NCBI GenBank assembly: GCA_030753365.1
Contig: JASMCJ010000050.1
Span: 1-37,616, forward strand
Reading direction: 5' to 3'
Origin: Candidatus Woesearchaeota archaeon
GTDB taxonomy: Archaea; Nanobdellota; Nanobdellia; Woesearchaeales; GCA-2687795
Length of the DNA stretch: 37,616 nucleotides
The notes beneath the pieces are model-generated. The model ran no database searches, was not told the DNA's origin, and saw nothing but the letters and a program-made list of their open reading frames with translations. Position numbers and translations under genes: made by a program. This document shows positions 8,771 to 18,999 of the stretch, one piece after another. Positions within the stretch are counted from its first letter, which is position 1. Each line of letters begins with the position of its first letter.

Positions 8771-9487
8771 ATGGATCCTATCATAGCAGCTAACTGGAAG
8801 ATGAATAAGACAGTTAAGGAAGCTGTCTCTTTTATTAAAGATTTTAAGGAACTTGTTAAGGCTATAACTAATGTTAACATTATTATTTGCCCATCTTCCA
8901 CTTCACTTTATCCTATACATGAAGAATTAGGAGATTCTAATATAAACTTAGGAGCACAGAACATCTATTTTGAAAAGGAAGGCGCTTTTACTGGAGAGCT
9001 TTCTCCTTTGATGGCTAAAGAACTATGCAAGTATGTTATCATAGGCCATTCTGAAAGGCGTGGAATTTTTAATGAAGACAATTCTTTGATTAATAAGAAG
9101 CTCACTGCAGCTTTAGATAACAATCTTACACCAATCTTCTGCATTGGAGAAAGCCTTGAAGAGAAAGAAGCTGGCAAGAGCAAGGACGTTGTAAAGAAAC
9201 AGATCAAAGAAGGGCTTAAAGGCATTGACACAAAAAAGATAATCATAGCATACGAACCAATCTGGGCGATTGGCACTGGCAAGACTGCAACGCCTGATAT
9301 TGCTCAAGACATGCATTCTTTTATCAAAGAAATTGTTGGCAATGTTCCTGTGCTTTATGGCGGCTCTGTAAAGCCTGAAAACATCGTTGAACTCATCAAA
9401 GAGAAAGATATTGATGGCGCTTTGGTTGGTGGAGCTTCATTGGATGCGAAGAGTTTTAGTGAGATTGTGAAGGGTTCTATGAGTTAG
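8771..9487 (+). CDS. tpiA: Triosephosphate isomerase
   Basis: AANWKMNKT, IIGHSERR, IAYEPIWAIGTGKTAT, VLYGGSVKPEN. Confidence 0.97.
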   Translation: MDPIIAANWKMNKTVKEAVSFIKDFKELVKAITNVNIIICPSSTSLYPIHEELGDSNINLGAQNIYFEKEGAFTGELSPLMAKELCKYVIIGHSERRGIFNEDNSLINKKLTAALDNNLTPIFCIGESLEEKEAGKSKDVVKKQIKEGLKGIDTKKIIIAYEPIWAIGTGKTATPDIAQDMHSFIKEIVGNVPVLYGGSVKPENIVELIKEKDIDGALVGGASLDAKSFSEIVKGSMS

Positions 9488-9553
9488 AAAATATTTCTGG
9501 TTTGTTTAAAAAGTGGCATTAAGTTTATAAATATGCCAAAACTCCACTGAATT

Positions 9554-10114
9554 ATGACAGATTCAAAGGTTGAAGAGCAGCAGATAACATCCAGATTGAT
9601 AGATCATCTAGATAGAGTAAAAGAAAAAATCAACTGGAGAAGGTCATATTGGAAAGATGGAAGAGATTATCAGGAAGATGATTTAAATGGAAAGCTAGAT
9701 TCTGATTTTTCATCTAGCAATTATTTTACGAGACTTCTGTCAGGAGAAATGAGCCTTGATTATCATATTAACTGGGATAATCAATCGTCCTATTTTAGTT
9801 TGAAATTTTCTAAATGGGTTCGAATAGGTCTTAAACCTAAACCAGAAGATATTGTTTTATTCTCTAATAATCCTTATTCTGAAGAAAAAGAAACAAAAGG
9901 TCATCTTCCAATATTTCAAGCAACATACCACACAATGTTTACCTTAGAATTTAAAGAAGCAAAAGTGGCAATGCAAGACTTTGTGGACAATGGAATAAGG
10001 TTTGAAGAATATTTTGTTAATATGCAAGATGAAGCAATGAAACAATATTTTGCACTTGTCAAAAGATTTCAAGAGTTCAGAGATGCTGAAGAAGTTGTTA
10101 GAGTAGGTTTCTGA
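9554..10114 (+). CDS. Hypothetical protein
   Basis: 186-codon ORF with plausible start and no competing ORF; no family recognised. Confidence 0.6.
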   Translation: MTDSKVEEQQITSRLIDHLDRVKEKINWRRSYWKDGRDYQEDDLNGKLDSDFSSSNYFTRLLSGEMSLDYHINWDNQSSYFSLKFSKWVRIGLKPKPEDIVLFSNNPYSEEKETKGHLPIFQATYHTMFTLEFKEAKVAMQDFVDNGIRFEEYFVNMQDEAMKQYFALVKRFQEFRDAEEVVRVGF

Positions 10115-10258
10115 ATAATGAATAAATATATTTTTTCTATTAAGGCAGCAACCTCTTTTAATAAATCCACACGACGATTGAATATAATTTTTTAAATGTG
10201 CTCACTAAAGATAATGAGCGGTTTTTGACAAATAGAAAGTTTTATATATGTGTATTCA

Positions 10259-10276
10259 CACCTATCCACATAGGTG
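10259..10276. promoter_or_regulatory. Candidate operator palindrome for vapB
   Basis: CACCTAT-CCAC-ATAGGTG, 7-bp perfect arms, between TATA-like TTTATATATG and the ATG at 10283. Confidence 0.5.
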
Positions 10277-10282
10277 ATAAAT

Positions 10283-10507
10283 ATGCCAAATTTAACATTA
10301 GCAATACCAAATGAATTGCATCATAAAATGAAACAACATACGGAAATTAGATGGAGTGATGTAGTTAGAAAGACTATCTCACAGAAAATAGAAGACTTAG
10401 ATATGATGGATAAACTAACAAGAAGGAGTAAGCTTACACAAAAGGATGTTGATGAGATAGCGCAGAGAATAGATAGTGATGTTGCTAAAAAATTAGGTTT
10501 TAAATGA
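10283..10507 (+). CDS. vapB: VapB-like antitoxin
   Basis: MPNLTLAIPNELHHKMKQHTEIRWSDVVRKTISQKIEDL typical of archaeal VapB; 4-bp ATGA overlap with downstream PIN ORF. Confidence 0.85.
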   Translation: MPNLTLAIPNELHHKMKQHTEIRWSDVVRKTISQKIEDLDMMDKLTRRSKLTQKDVDEIAQRIDSDVAKKLGFK

Positions 10508-10929
10508 TATTTATCATTGACACTAATATACTTATTTCTGCCTTGATTAAAGATTCAACTACAAGAAAAATAATTGTTGAATTAGATTGGGATTTTTGTT
10601 ATCCAGAAAAAGCATTTCATGAAGTTCGTAAATATAAGAACCTTGTATTGGAAAAATAAGGAATGAATCAGAAGGAATATACAGAAATGCTCAATTACTT
10701 ACTAAAACACATTACATTAATTCCAGAGGAAGTTGTGCAGCAGAAACATGATGAGGCGTATGAGTCGCTTGGAAAAATTGATCCAAATGATGTTATCTTT
10801 TTGGCAACTGCGTTAAGTTTGGATAATTCTAAAATCTGGTCAGATGACGGTCACTTCGAGAAACAGGATAAAGTAAGAGTGTTTAAGACAAAACATATGG
10901 TTGGATTATTCTTCTTATCTGGTTCTTAA
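10504..10929 (+). pseudogene. vapC: VapC-like PIN-domain toxin interrupted by an in-frame TAA at 10657-10659
   Basis: MIFIIDTNILISALIKDSTTRK...FHEVRKYKNLVLEK* GMNQKEYTEML...IDPNDVIFLATALSLDNSKIWSDDGHFEK; both halves in the same frame. Confidence 0.85.
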
Positions 10930-11022
10930 TGCCATAATATGATTATTGAGTAAAAAACGCCGAAAGTGATAATTACTAAATTCCCCATTACATTTATATA
11001 ATCTAATAGGAAATCAAACCAT

Positions 11023-11487
11023 ATGAAAGAAAGATATTCAATCAAAGATGGTAGAACTGAAGCTGTAATGTGGATATTGTATAAAGATAATAAGATTCTT
11101 ATAGAAGATAGGCCACAGGATGAACAAGGAGAATCAAGATGCATTCCTTGCGGACATATTGATCTGAATAGAGATAAAGAAGATAATTATATTGAATCTG
11201 CATTTCTAAGAGAGTGTCAAGAAGAGTTTGAATCAGGAAATTTTAAACCAATAAAATATGATTTTTTGACAACTGTTGATTTTGATGAGCCAAATAAACA
11301 AGGTGGAATTGACAGATTAAGATTACACTATTTTGTGATTACTGAATGGACTGGAGATATTCCAGAGTATACTGTTGAAGATAACAAGAAACATGCAGAC
11401 TTAGTTTGGCTCCCTATTTCTAAGTATAAGGAATTGCCTCAATCTTGTGACAGGCAAGCATTGGAAGAATTATTAAAGCGAGTTTAG
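11023..11487 (+). CDS. NUDIX hydrolase
   Basis: GHIDLNRDKEDNYIESAFLRECQEEF Nudix-box-like, RECQEE core. Confidence 0.8.
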   Translation: MKERYSIKDGRTEAVMWILYKDNKILIEDRPQDEQGESRCIPCGHIDLNRDKEDNYIESAFLRECQEEFESGNFKPIKYDFLTTVDFDEPNKQGGIDRLRLHYFVITEWTGDIPEYTVEDNKKHADLVWLPISKYKELPQSCDRQALEELLKRV

Positions 11488-11543
11488 CAATTAAAGATAA
11501 TCTTCTAAAAACCTTTATATAACTAAACTAATAACCACATAGT

Positions 11544-12677
11544 ATGTTTTGCCCAAACTGCAATAAAGATATTGATGATGATGCCTTATTCTGTCCTGAC
11601 TGTGGAACTAATTTAAAGAAACCAGATGAAACTATAAGTCAGGACAAGCCTATTGAAGAGATTACACCTGAACCTGTTAAGAAAAAGTTCAGCTTCAAAG
11701 ACCATAAGGCAAAACTGTTTACTATTATTACATTATCTTTATTATTAGTTCTCATGATCCTTATGAAGCCAGGCAAAGTCATCCCTGTTGATGTTGACTT
11801 AGAATTTAGCATCTATCAAGATAATTATACTAAGATTGTTATGCCTATTCTATATCTTGACTCAAACATCAATCAATCAAGCTTAGAAGAACTGTTTGAA
11901 CTAAGCAATAGATATAACATTCCTTATACTGCATTCATTGCTGCTGATGCCTTAAGCGATGAAGAGTTCATGACGGAACTTACATTCATATCAAAGAAGT
12001 CTGGAGTAATTCTTAACATCGAGTCTGCTGGCTATAAACACACACAATATAAGCAGCTTGAATACGGCAGGCAGGAAATCCTTATCAAAAATTCAAAGAG
12101 ATTGTTTAAGGACAATGGCATAAAGATTACAGGCTTCTTCCCTATTAGCTTTTCCTATGATTACAATACTATTTTAGCTGCTGAGAATAATAATATCAAA
12201 TACATCACACTACCAGATAATAAAATAAGGCCTTACCATCCAATGTCTCCTTTGGATATGAAGATGAGCATATTAATTTTCCCATTATATCAGGATAATG
12301 ATTGGGTTACAAGAAACAATGGAACATTCTCAGTGCTTATGAATCCTAATGCTGACTTGAAAGAATATGAAAACCTGTTCAGAGGGCTTAAGAAGGATAA
12401 CATAATGCTTACAACAATGAATGACATGAATGAACATATCAGAACAATGGAAAAGATGGAAGCAGAGATTACAACTGATTATAAGAAGCTCAAGTCAAAT
12501 ATAAGATTCTTTAACACTATAAACAATACAAGGATAGATTTCAAGACAATGTTAAAGCCAAGGAATATTACACTTAATAATGCTTCAACTGACTGGCAGC
12601 CTTACGGAGAAGGATTTTATATCTTTTTGAATGAGAATGATAAAAGAGTATTAATAGAATGGCAGGAAATTAATTAG
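11544..12677 (+). CDS. Zn-ribbon, transmembrane, polysaccharide-deacetylase-like (NodB/DUF2334-like fold) protein
   Basis: N-terminal CPNCNKDIDDDALFCPDCG, TM segment LFTIITLSLLLVLMIL, then a deacetylase-like alternating pattern; TATA-like CTTTATATAAC upstream. Confidence 0.6.
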   Translation: MFCPNCNKDIDDDALFCPDCGTNLKKPDETISQDKPIEEITPEPVKKKFSFKDHKAKLFTIITLSLLLVLMILMKPGKVIPVDVDLEFSIYQDNYTKIVMPILYLDSNINQSSLEELFELSNRYNIPYTAFIAADALSDEEFMTELTFISKKSGVILNIESAGYKHTQYKQLEYGRQEILIKNSKRLFKDNGIKITGFFPISFSYDYNTILAAENNNIKYITLPDNKIRPYHPMSPLDMKMSILIFPLYQDNDWVTRNNGTFSVLMNPNADLKEYENLFRGLKKDNIMLTTMNDMNEHIRTMEKMEAEITTDYKKLKSNIRFFNTINNTRIDFKTMLKPRNITLNNASTDWQPYGEGFYIFLNENDKRVLIEWQEIN

Positions 12678-13084
12678 GTTTTCTTTATATCAAGCGGCGG
12701 CTTCCTTAACTCCTGAAGCCACATAAGACCAACTCTTATCATTTCCTTGTTAAAACTGTCAGAAAGTTTGTATGTTTTCTTGTATAAATCATAATTAATA
12801 AGCCCCATGCTCTTCAAAGGTGTAAGAATCCTGTCATAGAATTGCCTTTTATTGTATGATATCTTAACCTTCTTTCCAAGGTAAGGCTCTTCATCAATGG
12901 TTGTTATAAGGTTTCCTTCATGAAGCCTGTTTGCAAAAAGGCTCATCTCTGTCTTTGTCACTTCATTATCTTTTTCTTTTAAATCAAGAATCAGCAACTT
13001 TGCAACTATTATTTGCTGTTTTGTAGCAAATATAACTTCATAAATGCTTTCAGGCATGTTGAATCTATCAAATAGTATTACCAT
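12674..13084 (-). CDS. Putative winged-helix-type regulator or hypothetical
   Basis: 136-aa ORF from ATG at 13084 with SD-like GGGGGA; helix-rich with YDRILTPLKSMGLINYDLYKKTYKLS wing-like segment. Confidence 0.5.
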   Translation of the reverse strand: MVILFDRFNMPESIYEVIFATKQQIIVAKLLILDLKEKDNEVTKTEMSLFANRLHEGNLITTIDEEPYLGKKVKISYNKRQFYDRILTPLKSMGLINYDLYKKTYKLSDSFNKEMIRVGLMWLQELRKPPLDIKKT

Positions 13085-13207
13085 ACTGAATTCCCCCAAA
13101 ATTAATTCTAGTTAGAAAATAGATACAATAGTATATAAATGTTGCTTTTTGGTATATTAGGGTAGAATATATTAGTTAAGGTACACTATTATCCCATTCT
13201 TTTTCTA

Positions 13208-14557
13208 CTAATTCTGTTTAGGGATTTTATCATAATGCTTAGCAACAGAAATAGGCACAAAAGCTGCTCCTTCTTCTTTATTTTTTACCAATCCCACATC
13301 CCTTCCATATTTATCAAAATCAAAGTACTGTTGAGGGTTCCCTGCCATTCCAGTAACTAATGTTTTAACTAAATCCTGATAAAACAGGGTTGCCCAGTTA
13401 TTCAAATATTGTTCCTCAGAATTAAACATATCAGGCTTTGTCACATGAGCACCATCCCCTCGTACATTTAAAGGGGTTTTAAGTGGCTGGTTTTTTATAA
13501 GATTTATATAAGGCTCTAACAAACCATTAAATTGTTCAGTCTTGTTTAAGAATTTTAATTTCTTTTCAAGTGATTCTCTATCACATTGTTTTCCACTTAT
13601 TGCATTATATAATTCACTAACAAGATATTCTGTAGCTATTGCCGCATACATGCATGAAGGCTGTTCTCCTTCTGTACCTCTCCTAAACGCGCTTCCAAGC
13701 TCACCAAAAGAGCCTATTATCTTATTCATATTCAACGGTCTTTGTAATTCTCCAAAATGAAACCATGGCGAATCAGAAACAAGTACAGACTTTAACTCCT
13801 TGATACTACCAATAACCTCACTTTCTTTCACTTTGTCAGAAGTATATTGTGGGAGAGGCAAAGCAAAACCTACAATTAAAGCATTTCTCTCAGGCACAAG
13901 ACCTTTCACACCCACTAATACTTTTGAGCCAGACAGGTCTGCAAATTCACCTAACAGATACAAAGAAGCTAAATGAGCAAAATACTTCTGAACTTCTCGA
14001 ATATTGTTTGTGATATCAGAAAAGCCTTGATTCAATTGTCTAAACTGATTATAATGCTGAGGATCCATAGTGGTAAGAGGATGGCTTCCATTTGATTTGC
14101 CATATCGTTCTGCAATCTCAAGTAAAACTTTCCCTTCATCATTAATAATACCATCTTCATCCTGCCTGATAATGTCCACCAGTTTTCTTGTTTCTTTTAC
14201 ATTAGGCGGAAGTATGAGAAAATCAGTAAAATTGCTGTCTCTATATGTCCAAATAGTATATGACTTAAAGCTCAATTCTTGTTTTCCATCTGGATTATGA
14301 GTTTCATAATTATAGAAAACTTTGAAGATTTCATCTTCAGGTAAAGGGATAACTAATGACCTTCCTAAACCAAAAATGGTATAATTCCTCATATTCAAAG
14401 AAGATAACGTCTGATTAATTTCATCAGAAAAACTGGTTTCATCAAAGCCAATGTCCCTAATCTCTTTGTCTTTTACAGCACAATCTATTAAGTTCTCTAT
14501 ACTAGATTTCTCACTTGGTTCATCCTTTTTATAAAAATGGATTCTATGTGGTAACAT
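13208..14557 (-). CDS. Hypothetical protein, about 450 aa, no family recognised
   Basis: Long uninterrupted ORF; likely start MLPHRIHFYKK at 14557. Confidence 0.65.
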   Translation of the reverse strand: MLPHRIHFYKKDEPSEKSSIENLIDCAVKDKEIRDIGFDETSFSDEINQTLSSLNMRNYTIFGLGRSLVIPLPEDEIFKVFYNYETHNPDGKQELSFKSYTIWTYRDSNFTDFLILPPNVKETRKLVDIIRQDEDGIINDEGKVLLEIAERYGKSNGSHPLTTMDPQHYNQFRQLNQGFSDITNNIREVQKYFAHLASLYLLGEFADLSGSKVLVGVKGLVPERNALIVGFALPLPQYTSDKVKESEVIGSIKELKSVLVSDSPWFHFGELQRPLNMNKIIGSFGELGSAFRRGTEGEQPSCMYAAIATEYLVSELYNAISGKQCDRESLEKKLKFLNKTEQFNGLLEPYINLIKNQPLKTPLNVRGDGAHVTKPDMFNSEEQYLNNWATLFYQDLVKTLVTGMAGNPQQYFDFDKYGRDVGLVKNKEEGAAFVPISVAKHYDKIPKQN

Positions 14558-14630
14558 AACATAGAAGGAGCAGTTTATGATATATAAATGTCTCTGTCTT
14601 TTAGTCCTTAACAGTAACAAATAAAACAAT

Positions 14631-15407
14631 TTAAATTGTGTCTTTTTTTGGTTTTATCGCCTTCAACAAAACCAATCCGCCAATAAACATAATCACTGAT
14701 AACACCTGCCCCATTGATAAGCCAAAGATTATAAAGCCAAGCTGGGAATCAGGTACTCTTACAAATTCTACAAAGAATCTTAACGAAGAATACATGAGGA
14801 TAAAGATTGAAAATAAGTATCCTTTTGGCAGGTTTTTCTTATTTAATGTCCATAACACTGAGAATATGAATAGATTCTTAAGCGATTCATAGATTTGCGA
14901 TGGATGTCTAAAACCTTCTGCTCCTTTAAATTTAACAGCCCATGGAAGATTAGTTACTCTGCCATACAATTCTCCATTAAGGAAGTTGCCTATCCTTCCA
15001 AGAGCTAAAGCAATGCTAAGAGGTATTACTATGATATCACCTAATTCTAAAAAAGATACTTTCTTCTTTTTACAGAATATTAGGGTAGCTACAATAGAAC
15101 CTATAAAACCTCCATGGAAAGATAAGCCGCCATGCCATATTGCAAATATATCTAAAGGATGAGCTAAGAAATATTTTGGATTGTAAACAAGCACATAAAA
15201 CAACCTTGAACCTAAGATAACGCCAATCAATAGATAAAACAATAAGTCTGTGACATCATCCTTGGTTATATCCAGCCCTTTCTTTTTGATTATATAATTT
15301 ATTAAAAAATAAGCTATCACAAACCCAAGCACATAGATTATGCCATAGTACCTTATTTGGAATGGACCTAAACTAAACAATATAGGATTTATGTTATGAT
15401 AGAACAT
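14631..15407 (-). CDS. lgt: Prolipoprotein diacylglyceryl transferase (Lgt)
   Basis: GGLSFHGGFIGSIVA, ALGRIGNFLNGELYGRVTNLPWAVKF, RHPSQIYES signatures; polytopic. Confidence 0.95.
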   Translation of the reverse strand: MFYHNINPILFSLGPFQIRYYGIIYVLGFVIAYFLINYIIKKKGLDITKDDVTDLLFYLLIGVILGSRLFYVLVYNPKYFLAHPLDIFAIWHGGLSFHGGFIGSIVATLIFCKKKKVSFLELGDIIVIPLSIALALGRIGNFLNGELYGRVTNLPWAVKFKGAEGFRHPSQIYESLKNLFIFSVLWTLNKKNLPKGYLFSIFILMYSSLRFFVEFVRVPDSQLGFIIFGLSMGQVLSVIMFIGGLVLLKAIKPKKDTI

Positions 15408-15445
15408 TTTAATAGAATTATAATAGCTTTTACTAATAAAGGTTT

Positions 15446-16129
15446 CTATGATTCAAATACCCTTTCCTTATCCTTTTCTGTCAGATTCCTATATTCTTCT
15501 GGCTTTAAATTCCCAAGCTCAAGATTGCCTATTTTAATCCTTTTCAGAGAAATCACCTTAAATTCTAACTCTTCAAGTATTTTCCTTATAATTCTATTCT
15601 TGCCTTCATGGATGGTTATCTCAATCAATCTAAGACCATGCTTCTTAACCTGCGCAGGAGCAGTTTTCTCTCCTTCAAGCCTCATGCCTCGTTCAATTAG
15701 TTTAATCTTATTATAACTTATAGGATTATTTATTTCTGCCATATATGTTTTATTGACTTCATATCTTGGATGCATTACTTTGTTTGCAAAATCTCCATCA
15801 TTAGTAAGAAGCAATAAGCCTGAACTATTATAATCAAGCCTTCCTATAGGGAACACTCTTTCTTTAACATTAATAAAATCCATTACTGTTTTATATTGAG
15901 GATCTGTTAATGCTGTTACACATCCTAAAGGCTTATGAAACATAATATAGACCTTCTCCTGCTTTTTGACAAGCTTGCCATCAACAGAGATTTTATCTTC
16001 CTCAGAAGCTTTGTCTCCTATAGAGATTACTTTCCCGTTTACTTTAACCCTGCCTTCTTTTATGATTTCTTCAGCTTTCCTTCTGGATATATATCCATAG
16101 TTGCTTAATAGTTTTTGTACGCGGTCCAT
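15446..16129 (-). CDS. RsuA/RluB-family pseudouridine synthase with S4 domain
   Basis: RVQKLLSNYGYISRRKAEEIIKEGRVKVNGK S4 domain, PIGRLDYNSSGLLLLTNDG, EGKNRIIRKI. Confidence 0.93.
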   Translation of the reverse strand: MDRVQKLLSNYGYISRRKAEEIIKEGRVKVNGKVISIGDKASEEDKISVDGKLVKKQEKVYIMFHKPLGCVTALTDPQYKTVMDFINVKERVFPIGRLDYNSSGLLLLTNDGDFANKVMHPRYEVNKTYMAEINNPISYNKIKLIERGMRLEGEKTAPAQVKKHGLRLIEITIHEGKNRIIRKILEELEFKVISLKRIKIGNLELGNLKPEEYRNLTEKDKERVFES

Positions 16130-16210
16130 AATAACCAAACTGCTGGCTATAGATATAAATGTTACTGATTGAAACAAACCTTTTTAAACAACCAATGCAG
16201 ATAATACATT

Positions 16211-16963
16211 ATGAGGAAAGGATTTTGGACTGTTGCTAAGCAGATCATAAAGAAAGCTGATATTGTGCTTGAAGTGTTAGATGCAAGAATGCCAGAACTT
16301 ACAAGGAATAAACAGATGGAAAAAAATGCTGCAAAGTGCAGGAAACCTCTTATTCTCGTTATAAACAAAGGGGACCTTGTGTCATCCACTACAAAGACAT
16401 ATTTGAGGAAAAGGTATCAGAACCATCTTCTTATATCATCCAAGCTTTCAAAAGGCATAAACGAATTAGTAGAGATGATAAAAAGCAGAATAAATAGAAA
16501 AGAGATAAGGGTTGCAGTTATAGGCTATCCTAATACTGGCAAAAGCTCGCTTATTAACAGGCTGTCTAAAGGCGGCAAGGTAAGGACAAGCTCTGAGTCT
16601 GGGTTTACTAAAGGGCTCCAGTTGATTGCAGGCAAAGAAAACCTTAGGCTGTTTGACACGCCGGGAGTAGTGCCATTTGAGGAAAGGGATGATATCAGGC
16701 TTGGCCTTATGTCAGGCATAAGCCCTTCAAAATTGGAAGACCCTGAGATGGTTGCATGCGAGCTTATCAAAATATTCAAAGAGAACAATCCTAAAGCTCT
16801 TAAGAGAGCTTATGGAGTTGACCCAAAAGGTAAAATCCCCGATGACTTCTTAGTAGAATTTGGCAGGAAGAAGAACATGCTTAAGAAGAAGGGAGAAATA
16901 GATGAAAGAAGGGCTGCTATCCAACTTCTCATTGATTGGCATAAAGGTAAGATAAAGCTTTGA
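16211..16963 (+). CDS. Circularly permuted YlqF/RbgA-like GTPase
   Basis: G4 NKGD precedes G1 GYPNTGKSSLINRL and G3 DTPG. Confidence 0.9.
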   Translation: MRKGFWTVAKQIIKKADIVLEVLDARMPELTRNKQMEKNAAKCRKPLILVINKGDLVSSTTKTYLRKRYQNHLLISSKLSKGINELVEMIKSRINRKEIRVAVIGYPNTGKSSLINRLSKGGKVRTSSESGFTKGLQLIAGKENLRLFDTPGVVPFEERDDIRLGLMSGISPSKLEDPEMVACELIKIFKENNPKALKRAYGVDPKGKIPDDFLVEFGRKKNMLKKKGEIDERRAAIQLLIDWHKGKIKL

Positions 16964-17015
16964 TTCCCTCTATAAAAGAACAACTTTAATAAACACTCTT
17001 GTTTCTCACTTATTT

Positions 17016-18938
17016 ATGGAATACAAAGGATTAGTTTTAGATAAATTCCAGGAAGATGCAATAAAAGCTATTGAAGACAACCATTCTGTTGTAGTCTCAG
17101 CTCCAACAGGTTCAGGAAAAACCTTAATTGGAGATTATATTATTAACAAAGATATTAAGAAAGGAATACGAGTTATTTACACTGCTCCTATCAAAGCGCT
17201 TTCCAATCAAAAGTATAAAGAGTTCTCAACAGATTATGGTGAAAAGAATGTTGGCCTTCTTACAGGCGACATTGTAAAGAATCCTGGCGCTCCCATTCTT
17301 ATTATGACCACTGAGATTTACAGGAACATGGCGCTTATCAATGATCCAATGCTTGACTCTGTGTCTTATGTTATTTTTGATGAAATACATTTCATTAACG
17401 ATATAGAAAGGGGTTATGTTTGGGAAGAGTCTATCATTTTCTCAAAGCTTAAAGTAAGATTTCTCTGCCTTTCTGCTACTATCCCAAACGCTGAAGAGTT
17501 CGCTGACTGGATAAGGTCTATCAAAAGGCATAAGGTTGATGTGATAAAGCACACAAAGAGAAGCGTTCCTTTGCATAGAAGGTTCTATGACTCTGAACTA
17601 GGCATTTCAACATTGGAAGAAATTAAAGATGTTAAAGATATCCCTGATTACAAGTATGTAAGAGGTAGGTCAAGGAGAAGACAGCCAAAGATTATACCTC
17701 CTTCGCATGTTGAGCTTATAAAAGAGATAAAAGATAAATTGCCAGGCTTCTTTTTCAACTTTTCAAGAAAGAAGTGTCAGGATAACGCTCTTGAGCTTGC
17801 AAAAGCAAATATATTTGATATTAACCATGAGATTAATTCTATCATTAGAAATAAACTTTCAGAAGCTTCTCCTGAGATTAATAATCTCCAGTCCACAAAG
17901 ATGTTAAGACAGACTTTGCCTTATGGCATTGGCTTCCATCATGCAGGATTAATTCCTATAATGAAGGAATTGGTTGAAGAACTTTTCTCTAAAGGGCTTA
18001 TCAAAGTGCTTTACACCACTGAAACTTTTGCAGTGGGAATAAATATGCCTGCAAAGACTGTCTGCTTTGAATCTCTTAGGAAATTTGACGGTGTAAATTT
18101 CAGGTTCCTTAACTCAAAGGAATATTTCCAGATTGCAGGCAGAGCAGGAAGAAGAGGTATTGACAAGGAAGGCTTTGTGTATTCAATGGTTGACAGGAGA
18201 GACTTTGATTATGGATTGATGAAAAGGATTACAGGCTCTGATATCGAGCCTATAAAGTCACAGTTCAGGCTTTCTGTAAACACTGTGCTTAACCTTATCA
18301 AGATGCATGAACAGAAAGAGATTGAAAGGATATTGAAAAGAAATTTCTATACTTTCCAGAAGTATGGAAGAAACTTTGACAAGTCAAAGAAAGGAGAAGT
18401 GTTTTACACTTTTAATAACATAAAGAAAAAATTGTCAAGAATGAATTATATACAACAGAACTTCCTCACAGAAAAGGGTGAGTTTGCTTCAAGGATTTAT
18501 GCTGACGAAATCCTATTAGGAGAAATCTTTGCAACCGACTTTTATAAAAAGCTTAACGAATATCAAATGCTTATGCTTATTGCCTGCGTTTGTTATGAAC
18601 CAAGGAAGAGGACAGAGTTTTACAAAGAATACCCATCAAAAGATACCAAAGACCTTTTCAACAAGTTAGGCAATGACAAATATTTCCGAAAGAACAGGAA
18701 GTTCAATCATATCAAAGAGCTTACTGCAATGGTTCATCCATGCTACCATGGAAAAGATATCTTTGAAATCATGGATAACACTAACTTTCTTGAAGGCGAT
18801 TTAATAAGGTTTTTCAGGCAGATCCTTGACAGGATGGGACAGATAAAGGCTGCCACTCATGATAATGTGCTGATTGACATGCTTAACAACTGTCAAAAGA
18901 TTATCAATGATTGTTTAAGAGATATTGATATTATATAG
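17016..18938 (+). CDS. Ski2/Mtr4-like DExH helicase
   Basis: APTGSGKTLIGDY, DEIHFINDIERGYVWEE, LSATIPNAEEFADW, QIAGRAGRRGIDKEG. Confidence 0.92.
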   Translation: MEYKGLVLDKFQEDAIKAIEDNHSVVVSAPTGSGKTLIGDYIINKDIKKGIRVIYTAPIKALSNQKYKEFSTDYGEKNVGLLTGDIVKNPGAPILIMTTEIYRNMALINDPMLDSVSYVIFDEIHFINDIERGYVWEESIIFSKLKVRFLCLSATIPNAEEFADWIRSIKRHKVDVIKHTKRSVPLHRRFYDSELGISTLEEIKDVKDIPDYKYVRGRSRRRQPKIIPPSHVELIKEIKDKLPGFFFNFSRKKCQDNALELAKANIFDINHEINSIIRNKLSEASPEINNLQSTKMLRQTLPYGIGFHHAGLIPIMKELVEELFSKGLIKVLYTTETFAVGINMPAKTVCFESLRKFDGVNFRFLNSKEYFQIAGRAGRRGIDKEGFVYSMVDRRDFDYGLMKRITGSDIEPIKSQFRLSVNTVLNLIKMHEQKEIERILKRNFYTFQKYGRNFDKSKKGEVFYTFNNIKKKLSRMNYIQQNFLTEKGEFASRIYADEILLGEIFATDFYKKLNEYQMLMLIACVCYEPRKRTEFYKEYPSKDTKDLFNKLGNDKYFRKNRKFNHIKELTAMVHPCYHGKDIFEIMDNTNFLEGDLIRFFRQILDRMGQIKAATHDNVLIDMLNNCQKIINDCLRDIDII

Positions 18939-18999
18939 TTCATCTTTCTCAACGCTAAAAACAGCAATCTTTATTAAACAAACTGAATTATCTTTCTTT

